DNA of 42,135 bases from a bacterium (lineage in GTDB: Bacteria; Hinthialibacterota; Hinthialibacteria; H5-UNCL2): contig JABTUV010000022.1 in NCBI GenBank assembly GCA_015075175.1, positions 1 through 42,135 of the forward strand, written 5' to 3'. The notes beneath the pieces were generated by a model. That model ran no database searches, was not told the DNA's origin, and saw only the letters and a program-made list of their open reading frames with translations. A program made the position numbers and the translations under genes. This document shows, in pieces, positions 25,541 through 36,228 of this stretch. Every line of letters begins with the position of its first letter. The first letter of the stretch is position 1.

Positions 25541-26961
25541 CTACCGGCGGGGGCGGGCCATGTGCACGGAGGCGCCGAAGAAGTTCTCCGCCGCTTCCAT
25601 CACCGTCTCCGAGAGCGTGGGATGGGGATGGATGGTCTCGCCCACGTCGCGGGCCAGGGCCGCCATTTCGACGGCCAGGGCGCCCTCGCTGATGAGGTCG
25701 CCCGCATTTACGCCTACGATCCCCACGCCCAAAAGCCGCTCCGTCGCGGGATCAAAGACCAGCTTGGTGAGGCCCTCGGTACGACCCAGGGTCATGGCGC
25801 GGCCCAAGGCCGTCCACGGGAAGCGCGCCGTCTTGTAGGCAACCCCCTTGGCCTTGGCCTCGGTTTCCGTCAACCCGCACCAGGCGATTTCGGGATCGGT
25901 GAAGACCACGGCGGGAATGGCCCGCACGTCCCAGGCCGCCTCCTCACCGGAGATCACCTCGACGGCGATCTTGGCTTCATGCGATGCCTTGTGGGCCAGC
26001 ATGGGCTCGCCGGCGATGTCGCCGATGGCGTAGATGTGCTCGTCGGCGGTGCGGCGGTGGTCGTCGACCTCGACGAAGCCGCGCTCGATCACCCGGACCC
26101 GGGTGTTCTCCCGCCCGATGTTTCCGCTGTTGGGGGTCCGGCCGACGGAGATCAGCACACGGTCGAAGCGGTGCTCGCCGGCAGCGTCCTTACCTTCGAA
26201 GGTCACCGCGACCGCGTCGCCGGTGTCCTCCATCTTCACGACCTTGGTGGACAGATAGATATTCTTGAAAGTGGTCTTGAGCCGGTTGTGCAGCACGCGG
26301 ACCAGGTCGCGGTCGGCCCCGGCCAGCAGCCCGTCGGTCATTTCGACCACGGTGACCTCGCTGCCCAGGGCGGCATAGACGGTGCCCATTTCCAGCCCGA
26401 TGTAGCCGCCGCCGACCACCAGCAGCGACTTGGGCACGTCGGGCAGCTCCAGCGCCGAGGTGGAGTCCATGACCCGATTGCTGCCGATCTGGCCAGGGAC
26501 GGGACCACGGGCCGGGAGCCGCTGGCCAGGATGCAGCGCTCGAACGACAGCGTGGCGGGCACGTCCCGGGCGCCGTCGGAAGGGGTAAGCGCCAGGGTAT
26601 GGCTGTCAGCAAAACGGGCGCGGGCCGAGAGCACGCGCACCTTGCGCGCCTTGGCCAATTGCGCGATGCCGTCGGTCAGGCGCGTGGTGATGCCCGTCTT
26701 CCAAGCGCGCAGCCTGTCGAGGTCGATCTTGGGTTCCTGGAAAGCAACTCCCCACTCGGCGCTCTCGCGGCTCTCGTGGATGAGGCGGGCGACGTGCAGG
26801 AGCGCCTTGCTGGGGATGCAGCCGCGCAGCAGGCAGACGCCGCCGAGCCGCGGTTCCTCGCTGATGAGCGTGACGGAGAGTCCCTCGTCGGCGGCGGCGA
26901 AGGCGGCGACGTAGCCGCCCGGACCCGCCCCGATCACGACCACTTGAGCCGGTTCAGTCAT
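25541..26961 (-). pseudogene. lpdA: Dihydrolipoamide dehydrogenase (E3), one-base frameshift near 26490
   Basis: E3 reoxidises the lipoyl groups of pyruvate dehydrogenase, passing electrons through FAD to NAD. The N-terminal half has the FAD motif VVVIGAGPGGYVAAFAAADE (8-27) and redox disulfide GVCLLRGCIPSK (Cys43, Cys48), and reaches [13 protein letters not shown]. The next part should read [18 protein letters not shown] but is in another frame. The total span is 1421 bases, two more than a multiple of three, consistent with one lost base. The second half has the NAD motif [23 protein letters not shown] and the catalytic [19 protein letters not shown]. Its start is 15 bases after the aceF stop. 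The rest of the operon is intact, so a sequencing indel is the likely cause. Confidence 0.94.
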
Positions 26962-26976
26962 GGTATGCGTTTCCTT

Positions 26977-28299
26977 TCAGGCGTAGAGGAGAAGTTCATA
27001 CGGATCGGCCAACATGCGCGCCAGGTCGGACAGGAACCGCGCGCCGTCCGCGCCGTCGATCACGCGATGGTCGTAGCCGAGGCAGAGCGGCAAGATGAGG
27101 CGCGGCGCGGGCTGGCCGTCCACGAGCACCAGCTCCTGTCCGGCGCGCGCCACGCCCAGGATGGCGACCTCGGGATAATTGATGATGGGCGCGAACGCCG
27201 TGCCCCCGATGCCGCCCAGGTTGGAGATGGTGAAGGTCCCGCCGCGCATCTCGTCGGGGGCGATCCTGCCTTCACGGGCACGACGCGCCAGTTCGTCCAA
27301 TTCGCGCGAAATCTGAACGACCGTCTTCTTGTCGGCGTCGCGCAGCACGGGCACGAGCAGCCCGCGCTCGGTATCCACGGCCACACCGATGTGATAGTAC
27401 TGCTTATAGATCAGCTCGGAGCCGTCGGCGGAGAGGCTGGAATTGAACTGGGGGTACTTCTTGAGGGCGGCGGCGGCGACTTTGATGAGGAACGCCGTCG
27501 CCGTCAGCTTGACGCCCGCGCTCCTGCCTTCGCCCTCGTTGTAACGTTTGCGGAGCTCCTCCAGGCCGGTGATGTCGGCCCGGTCGAACTGGTGCACGTG
27601 GGGGATGGCGGCCCAGGCGTAGGTGAGGCGCTGGGCGATGAGGCGGCGGATTTTGCTGGTGGGCCTCTTTTCAATGGGGCCGTACTTGGAGAAGTCGGGC
27701 AGGGCTTCGGGGGACGCGGCGGGCGCGCCGGCGGGAGCGGCCTGCGCGCGCGCGCGGGCAAAGGCCTTCACGTCCTCCGCACTGATGCGACCGCCCGGCC
27801 CCGTGCCCGTGACCTGGGCGATCTCCACGCCGATCTCGCGCGCCAGCCGGCGCACGGCAGGCGACGCGGGCGCACCGGATGGCATGGACATTCCTGCTTG
27901 TGAGACCGCCGGCATTGCCGGCTGCGCCCCGGACTGGACTGCCCGCTCCGGCTCCGGCTTCGCCTCCACCGGCGGCTGGGGCTTGGGCGCGGGTTGCGCC
28001 GCCGGCGTTTTCGGTTTCTTCTCTTCGACTTCTTCGACCGTTGCAGGCCCAGCAGTCCCTTCCGCCGGCTCCAGGGTGAGCAAGGGGGCGCCGACCGCCG
28101 CCTCCTCGCCCGCTTTCACGTGCACTTTGACAACCCGGCCCGCGACCGTGCTCGGCACTTCCAGGGCGGCCTTGTCGGTTTCGATCTCGACGACCGGCTG
28201 ATCTTTGGCGATCACGTCGCCGGGATTGACCAGCACGCGGACCACGCCCGCTTTGGTGATGTTTTCGCCCAGCTCGGGCAGTTTGAAGTCGACCGTCAT
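26977..28299 (-). CDS. aceF: Pyruvate dehydrogenase dihydrolipoamide acetyltransferase (E2)
   Basis: A 440-residue core of the PDH complex that transfers acetyl groups from lipoamide to CoA. A single lipoyl domain spans 1-80, with the lipoylated Lys43 in EIETDKAALEVPS. An Ala/Pro/Lys linker precedes the peripheral-subunit-binding domain (145-180, SPAVRRLAREIGVEI and GTGPGGRISAEDVKAF), followed by a second linker and the catalytic domain with DHRVIDGADG (His411). E. coli E2 has three lipoyl domains; one is common elsewhere. The start is 15 bases after the aceE stop. Confidence 0.96.
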   Translation of the reverse strand: MTVDFKLPELGENITKAGVVRVLVNPGDVIAKDQPVVEIETDKAALEVPSTVAGRVVKVHVKAGEEAAVGAPLLTLEPAEGTAGPATVEEVEEKKPKTPAAQPAPKPQPPVEAKPEPERAVQSGAQPAMPAVSQAGMSMPSGAPASPAVRRLAREIGVEIAQVTGTGPGGRISAEDVKAFARARAQAAPAGAPAASPEALPDFSKYGPIEKRPTSKIRRLIAQRLTYAWAAIPHVHQFDRADITGLEELRKRYNEGEGRSAGVKLTATAFLIKVAAAALKKYPQFNSSLSADGSELIYKQYYHIGVAVDTERGLLVPVLRDADKKTVVQISRELDELARRAREGRIAPDEMRGGTFTISNLGGIGGTAFAPIINYPEVAILGVARAGQELVLVDGQPAPRLILPLCLGYDHRVIDGADGARFLSDLARMLADPYELLLYA

Positions 28300-28314
28300 G
28301 CGTATGCTCCCCGC

Positions 28315-31005
<2,691 letters not shown>

Positions 31006-31087
31006 GAAAAAACCGTCCTTCTGCGACTCGCTCGAAGTCCCACGTACACCGCGCGAGGGGGCGGCGCGCATCGGAAAATGATTTCGC

Positions 31088-31116
31088 AGGCTAGCATCCA
31101 GTCCGAACGCTGTCAA
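31088..31116 (-). promoter_or_regulatory. Promoter of the pyruvate dehydrogenase operon
   Basis: On the minus strand, a perfect TTGACA (31116-31111) and TAGCCT (31093-31088) are separated by 17 bases. The expected leader is about 75 bases to ATG 31005. It is the best sigma-70 -35 element found in the window. Confidence 0.7.
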
Positions 31117-31213
31117 CGGCGCGCTCTTGTAACTTGTGCAACAAGAGGCAGTTTGGCGCGCGGACGCGACTGAGTCCAGGTGTGCGGGAGCGCGGGCCTT
31201 GGTCCCATGGGAT

Positions 31214-31234
31214 GTGTCGGCAAGATGCCGACAC
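31214..31234. repeat. Hairpin repeat in the aceE/double-cubane divergent gap
   Basis: GTGTCGGCA-AGA-TGCCGACAC has a perfect 9-base stem and is identical to the core at 23147-23167. It lies in the 341-base divergent gap 31006-31346, which otherwise holds the aceE promoter. A TTGACG (about 31298) near the next gene is only a faint promoter candidate. Confidence 0.85.
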
Positions 31235-31346
31235 GATCCTTCGCCAAGCTCACGACGACAGGGTGTCGCCGTTACCGCGTCGCTGCTGCGGTTGCATTTG
31301 ACGGGACAGAAAGATAGATTTGAATCTGCGGGGCCGCAGGATTCCC

Positions 31347-32548
31347 ATGCGGCCGGGAAAGGCGGTCGCCGTGAGCGCGTGCGGCAGTGGTTCTCTTCCC
31401 AACCGGAGCGACGGTTGCCCGGCGCTGGCGCACTTCCAGCGCATGATCGGCGCCTGCCTGGCTTACGCGCGCGACAGGAAGGCCGAGGGCCGGCCCATCG
31501 TGGGCATCATGTGCGAGTTTACTCCCCGCGAGATCATCCTGGCCGCGGGCGGCGTGCCGGTCTGTCTTTGCGGCGGCTCCGCCTCCACCATCCCCGCCGC
31601 CGAGACCCAGCTGCCCGCCAATCTCTGCCCGCTCATCAAGTCCACCTTCGGCTATCACGTGGAGGGTTCCAACCCGCTTCTGGAGATGGCCGATCTGCTC
31701 GTCGCCGAAACGACCTGTGACGGCAAGAAGAAGATGTACGAGCTGCTGGCCGAGTCGCGGCCCATGTACGTGCTGGAGCTGCCGCAGAAGCAGAACGATC
31801 CCGACGGCCTCGCGGCCTGGACGCGGGAGTTGCGCAAGTTCAAGACCATGCTGGAGGAGCGTTTCAACGTCGTCATCAGCGATGACGATGTGCGCGCCGC
31901 CATCGGCGACATGAACCGCGAGCGTTCGCTGCGACGGCGGATCGCGGAGCTTATGGCCGCCGAGGCGCCTCCGCTGACCGGCCGGCAGGTCCTGCACTTC
32001 AAGAGCAGCATCTCGGCCATCCCGGAGGACCTGGCGCACTACGAAGCCGCGCTGGACTACTATCGGGCAGCCGCGCCGCTTGCGGACGCGCGGCAGCGCG
32101 TGCGCGTGCTTTTGACCGGCGTCCCCATGGTTCACGGCGCCGAGCGGGTGCTATCGATCATCGAGGAGCACGGCGGCCTCGTGGTCGCGCAGGAAAATTG
32201 CACCGGCCTCAAGCCAATCCTGGAGGACGTGGACGCGGAGGCCGACGATCCGCTCCGGGCGCTGGCGGAGAAGTACTATCATCTCCCCTGCTCGGTGATG
32301 ACGAAAAATGACGCGCGGCTGGAGCTTCTGGACGAGCTGGCGCGGCAGTATCGCGCGCAGTGCGTGATCGGCTGGTCTGGCGAGCATGCCTCACCTATGA
32401 CGTGGAGTCGTACCGCGTGCGGCGGCTGTGCGAGTCGGAGCTGGGCGCCTCTATCTGCGCATCGGACGGACTACTCGCCGGCGGACTCGACGCGCATCGC
32501 GGTGCGGTGGAGGCGCTGTTTGAGACGGTGCGAGCGGCGGGCGGGTAG
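31347..32548 (+). pseudogene. YjiM-like double-cubane / 2-hydroxyacyl-CoA dehydratase subunit, frameshifted near its 3' end
   Basis: Relatives include E. coli YjiM and the double-cubane cluster proteins, which hold iron-sulfur clusters and are energised by an ATP-dependent activator. Matching segments are GIMCEFTPREIILAAGGVPV (Cys56), CLCGG (73, 75), NLCPLIKSTFGYH (Cys94), ETTCDGKKKMYELL (Cys124), ENCTGLKPILEDVD (Cys285), PCSV (Cys315) and AQCVIG (Cys339). After about 32370 the frame shifts to WRACLTYDVESYRVRRLCES, then to HRTDYSPADSTRIAVR, then back to VEALFETVRAAGG at 32548; this is the family's normal C-terminus. Two or three indels are implied. ATG 31347 is preceded by a weak AGGAT. The gene leads a four-gene cluster ending in the activator at 35339. 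Substrate unknown. Confidence 0.85.
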
Positions 32549-32623
32549 CTCGCATCGGGCAGATTGCGCGTACAGCCGCCCTTCGACAGGCGGCCCGAGC
32601 GGGATGGTCCGCTTGGATGATAG

Positions 32624-33645
32624 AATGAGTCGGGCCGCTGCTCAGGGACTCGGGTTTCGCTTTCCGTGGGATTTCCTGACAACGTATGGAAGATTGAAAT
32701 GGAAGTAGTTCTTCACCTCTTCCTTCGTTCCCGGCAGTGGGTGGCGGCGCATGGACTTGTTCGAGGCGCGTCATTCCCACGCCGCAGGCCAGACGGCGAT
32801 GGGGCTGTGCCCGTTCGCAGCGGGCTTCATGCACACGGCGCTACGGTACGCCGCCGCCGGCATCATCGTGACCACGGAATGCGACCAGATGCGGCGCGTG
32901 CGAGCGGTTTCTGGAGCATCATCCCGTGCCGCACTTTCTCGGCACGTGCCCGCCACGTGGGAGACGCCCGCGTCCCATCGGCTCTATCGCGACGAACTGG
33001 CGCGGCTCAGTCGCTTTCTCGCCTCCATCGGCGGAACTGCTCCCTGCAAAACGACGTTGATCGAGATTATGAATGACTATGAGCAAAGGCGGAGGGCCTT
33101 TCATAGTATCGTTGCACTTCTTCCCGCACGGGATTACGTGCGGGCGCGTGTCGCCTTCACGAGGAGGGCGCAATTTGCCGCGACCGGCTACGCCTGTCCG
33201 ACCGACAGGCAAACCGCTGGCGCTGGTGGGCGGGCCGCTCCTGTTTGAGCATCTGGCGCTATTTGAGCAGATCGAAGCGGCGGGCGGCCGCGTCGTGCTG
33301 GAGGCGACGGCGGAGGGGGAGCGCGGGATGCCCGCGCCCTTCGACCGACGCAAACTGGCCGAGGACCCCCTGGGATGCCTGGCGGACGCCTACTTCGGCG
33401 CCATCCTCGACGCCTTCCGCCGGCCCAACGACGCGCTCTATTCATGGCTGGGGCGGCGCCTGCCGGAAAGCGGCGCGGCCGGTATCGCCTTCGTACATTA
33501 CGTCTGGTGCGACCTCTGGCACGCCGAGGCGGAGCGATTGCGCCAGTGGACCGCCCTGCCCGTGCTCGCGCTCGACCTGGCGGAGGACGGCCTTACGGGA
33601 CCTGTGCGCACGCGGCTGGAGGCGTTCGTGGAGATGCTGCCGTGA
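32624..33645 (+). pseudogene. Second 2-hydroxyacyl-CoA dehydratase-family subunit, frameshifted
   Basis: The start is uncertain; ATG 32624 gives MSRAAAQGLGFRFPWDFLTT. From 32751 a frame reads DLFEARHSHAAGQTAMGLCP, FAAGFMHTALRYAAAGIIVT and TECDQMRR, then HVPATWETPASHRLYRDELA and RLSRFLASIGG. A short out-of-frame patch near 32900-32945 encodes ERFLEHHPVPHFLG in another frame. From about 33210 a third frame carries GKPLALVGGPLLFEHLALFE, EQIEAAGGRVVLE, FVHYVWCDLWHAEAERLRQW and TRLEAFVEMLP to TGA 33643-33645. Cys in GLCPF, TECDQM and VWCDLW occupy the positions of cluster ligands in this family. Its stop overlaps the next start (GTGA). About 340 residues when joined. Indels or decay cannot be separated here. 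Confidence 0.7.
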
Positions 33646-35024
33646 GGCCGCCGCGCCGCCTCTCGCTGGCCGAGTGGGACGCGCGCCATGACGAGTTGCG
33701 GGACGCCGGACTGGTGGAACCCGCATACGGCGGACGGCTCTCGCGCCACCTGGCGGACGGCGACTTGCGCCTCCTGCGTCTCTCTTTCGATGGCTCGCCC
33801 GCCGCCCTGCGCCTGTGGAACTTCCTTCTGACCGAAGAAGATCGCCTGGCGGAGGCGCGCGGCCAAGGCAAGAAGCTCGTCGGCGCCATGAAGGACCTAG
33901 GGACCGTGCCCGTGCTGGCCTACAGCCTGCCCAACCTCGCCGCCTTCTATCCTGACGGCGCGTGGTGGATTCCATGCATGATGGAGATGAGCGCGGGCGT
34001 CCTGGAGATCGCCGACCGCCTGGGCGTGCCCGAATCCTTCTGTCCCGTGCGGGCCATGCTGGGCGCGTTCGTAACAAGGGCGCACTTCCCCATCCCGGAT
34101 CTGCTCGTGTGCAGCGTGGGCGCGGTATGCGACGACTTTTCGGCCATCGCGCAACGCCTCAGTAGCATGGGCCATCCCCTCCTGTGGTGGGAGATGCCGC
34201 ATCGGCGCGCGCCGGAGCCGGGAGAAGAAGGCGTCACGCTGCCGGGAGGTTTCACGGCGCCCCGGTCGCTCGTCGAGTTCGTCGCCGGCGAGCTGGCGCG
34301 CGTAAGAGCGGCCCTGGAGCAGCTGGCCGGCGCTCCGCTGACGGACGCCTTGCTCGGCGAAGGCATCCGCATGGCCAATCGCGTGCGCGCAACGTTGTCC
34401 AAGTTACGGCGATGGGCCTACACGGCCGACCCCTGCCCCATGCCGGCCCTGGAGATGCTCATCTGTGAGATGCTGGCCATCCACTACTGCTCGGATCGAG
34501 CCGAGGCGCTGACGGTCCTCTCCGAGATGCTCGGTGAAGTGGAGCGGCGCATGGCGGCGGGCGTGGGAGTCTCCCCGCGGGACGCCGCGCGCATTTACTG
34601 GGTCAATCCGGTCGCCGACCTGCGGGTGATGAACCTGCTGGAGGCCTGCGGCGCGCGGCTGGCGGGTACGGAGTACCTCTTCTCCCATGCGCTGGACGCA
34701 ATTCCGGAAGACCTTCCGCCGATGGAGGCGCTGGCGCGCGTGGCGCTCTCCGATCCCATGGTCGGACCGGCGCGCGACCGAGCGGAGCGCATCGCGCGTG
34801 AGATGGCGGCCTTCGGCGCGGAGGCGCTCCTCGTCTCGCGCATTCCGGGCGCCAGCCATTGCGCGCTGGAGGGAGAAGTCATCGCGGATTACGTGCGCGA
34901 ACGACTGGGCGTTCCCGTCCAGGAAATTGAAGTCCCTCCCGTCGCGGATGCGCTGGCGCCGGCGCTGCGAACGCGTTTCGAGGCGCTGATCGAGGCGATT
35001 GGCGAACGGCGGCGTTTGGGGTAG
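33642..35024 (+). CDS. Large, divergent 2-hydroxyacyl-CoA dehydratase-like subunit
   Basis: A 460-residue protein. GTG 33642 is chosen because it overlaps the preceding stop (GTGA). The fold appears to follow the dehydratase plan. There are a Rossmann-like part with AWWIPCMMEMSAGVLEIADR (Cys112), ESFCPVRAMLGAF (Cys134, resembling the CPLIK site) and DLLVCSVGAVCDDFSAIAQR (Cys157, Cys163). A helical middle with Cys265, Cys275 and Cys283 follows, then a second part with RIYWVNPVADLRVMNLLEAC (Cys336) and SRIPGASHCALEGEVIADYV (Cys407). It is 60-80 residues longer than usual subunits. Cys112, 134, 157 and 407 are the best cluster-ligand candidates. It is intact and in operon with two related subunits. 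I do not recognise a named member; function and substrate are unknown. Confidence 0.75.
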   Translation: MRPPRRLSLAEWDARHDELRDAGLVEPAYGGRLSRHLADGDLRLLRLSFDGSPAALRLWNFLLTEEDRLAEARGQGKKLVGAMKDLGTVPVLAYSLPNLAAFYPDGAWWIPCMMEMSAGVLEIADRLGVPESFCPVRAMLGAFVTRAHFPIPDLLVCSVGAVCDDFSAIAQRLSSMGHPLLWWEMPHRRAPEPGEEGVTLPGGFTAPRSLVEFVAGELARVRAALEQLAGAPLTDALLGEGIRMANRVRATLSKLRRWAYTADPCPMPALEMLICEMLAIHYCSDRAEALTVLSEMLGEVERRMAAGVGVSPRDAARIYWVNPVADLRVMNLLEACGARLAGTEYLFSHALDAIPEDLPPMEALARVALSDPMVGPARDRAERIAREMAAFGAEALLVSRIPGASHCALEGEVIADYVRERLGVPVQEIEVPPVADALAPALRTRFEALIEAIGERRRLG

Positions 35025-35039
35025 ACTTCGCTTGCCACC

Positions 35040-35338
35040 GGCCTGAGCCGCGGCAAGAACCGGAACCGACAGGGCTGAGCAGCGACATAAACCCACACCG
35101 AAAGCCCTGAGCGCAGGCCGAAGGCCGAAGTCGAAGGGCGGCTTGCCTGCTGAGGACTATCCTAATGCGGCCATCCGCTCCCCCCTTAATAAGGGGGGCT
35201 GGGGGGGATAAGGAGCAAGAGCAGCCATCCCGCGCTCAAGGCCGCCCTTCGACTTCGCGCTTCGCGCTTCACTCAGGGCTGTCGGGGAGGTAATCAGGCT
35301 TCGCTCAGGGTTGTCGGGGAAGTTATTGGGGATGAAGC
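35040..35338. repeat. Repeat-rich gap before the activator gene
   Basis: This 314-base gap (35025-35338) holds GTCGAAGGGCGGC (from about 35131) and its reverse complement GCCGCCCTTCGAC (about 35241-35253). TTCGACTTCGCGCTTCGCGC and CAGGGCTGTCGGGGA repeats follow. Between the arms is a hairpin CCCCCCTTAATAAGGGGGG (35180-35198, 8-base stem, loop AAT). The hairpin could pause or terminate transcription between the subunits and the activator. No gene is seen. Confidence 0.75.
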
Positions 35339-36109
35339 ATGATTTACGCGGGTATTGACGCGGGGTCGCGGGCCATCAAGGTCGCCGTTTACGACGCGCA
35401 GGATGGGCGCGTGCTGGCGACGGGCGTGGCCGACCAAGGGGTACGGCAGGCGGAACTGGCGCGCGAACTATACCGCGAGACGCTGGCGCGCGCCAACGGG
35501 CGCGCCGCCGAGGTCCGCCGCAGCGTGGCCACGGGCTACGGCCGCAACTTGGTCGATTTCGCCGATACCACCATCACCGAGATCACCTGCCACGCGGCGG
35601 GCGTGCGTTTCTGGCAACCGGAGGCGCGGACCGTCATCGAGATCGGCGGCCAGGACAGCAAGCTGATCCGGCTCAACGCGCGCGGGGGGGTGCAGGATTT
35701 CGCCATGAACGACCGCTGCGCGGCGGGGACGGGCCGGTTCCTGGAAGTGATCGCCGCGCGGTTGGCTTTGCCGCTCTCCGCCGTCGGCGAGATGTGCGCC
35801 AGAAGCAAGCAACCGGCGACTATCTCCAGCATGTGCGTGGTGTTCGCGGAGACGGAGATCATCGGCCTCTTGGCGACGGGCGCGCCGCCCGAGGACATCC
35901 TGGCGGGGGTGTGCAGGTCGCTGGCGACGCGCATGGCGGCGATGGCGGGACGCAGGCTGGACGCGCCCATCTTTTTCACCGGCGGCGTGGCCATGATTCC
36001 CGGCATGGCGGAAGCGATGGCGTCCGCGCTCGGCCATCCGGTCGAGGTCTGCCCCCAGCCGCAGATGACGGGCGCGGTCGGCGCCGCCCTCCTGGCCGCG
36101 CAGTCCTGA
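35339..36109 (+). CDS. HgdC/YjiL-type 2-hydroxyacyl-CoA dehydratase activator (ASKHA ATPase)
   Basis: A 256-residue ATP-dependent archerase: a homodimer with one shared [4Fe-4S] cluster that hydrolyses ATP while passing one low-potential electron to its partner. ASKHA motifs are IDAGSRAIKVAVYD (6-19), VIEIGGQDSKLIRL (99-112) and FFTGGVAMIPGMAEAM. Cluster ligands are Cys127 in NDRCAAGTGRFLE and Cys166 in SMCVVFAETEI, the same positions as in Acidaminococcus fermentans HgdC. The gene is intact and of family length. ATG 35339 follows GGGGA. It lies 314 bases after the third subunit, on the same strand, and ends three bases before a hairpin repeat. No CoA transferase or hydroxyacid dehydrogenase lies nearby, so the substrate cannot be inferred. 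Confidence 0.95.
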   Translation: MIYAGIDAGSRAIKVAVYDAQDGRVLATGVADQGVRQAELARELYRETLARANGRAAEVRRSVATGYGRNLVDFADTTITEITCHAAGVRFWQPEARTVIEIGGQDSKLIRLNARGGVQDFAMNDRCAAGTGRFLEVIAARLALPLSAVGEMCARSKQPATISSMCVVFAETEIIGLLATGAPPEDILAGVCRSLATRMAAMAGRRLDAPIFFTGGVAMIPGMAEAMASALGHPVEVCPQPQMTGAVGAALLAAQS

Positions 36110-36111
36110 TG

Positions 36112-36223
36112 TGGAGTGCGGCAGCTTGCCGCCGCGTGCTATGGAATGCGGGAGCCTGCTCCCGGCGCGGCAGCAAGCGGCCGCACTCCACACACATTCG
36201 CGGCAGCAAGCGGCCGCACTCCA
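36112..36223. repeat. Inverted GGAGTGCGGC repeats
   Basis: TGGAGTGCGGCAGCTTGCCG (from 36112) faces two copies of CGGCAGCAAGCGGCCGCACTCCA (written in part: GCAGCAAGCGGCCGCACTCC) at about 36165-36190 and 36199-36223. A further GGGAGC-CT-GCTCCC hairpin lies between. The block occupies the whole gap between the activator and the large minus-strand gene and could terminate both. Confidence 0.85.
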
Positions 36224-36228
36224 GAAAA

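Noticed and set aside
31116-31116. Upstream TTG start for aceE
   Set aside because: That TTG is part of the TTGACA promoter element and would precede the transcription start; family length and a ribosome site support 31005.
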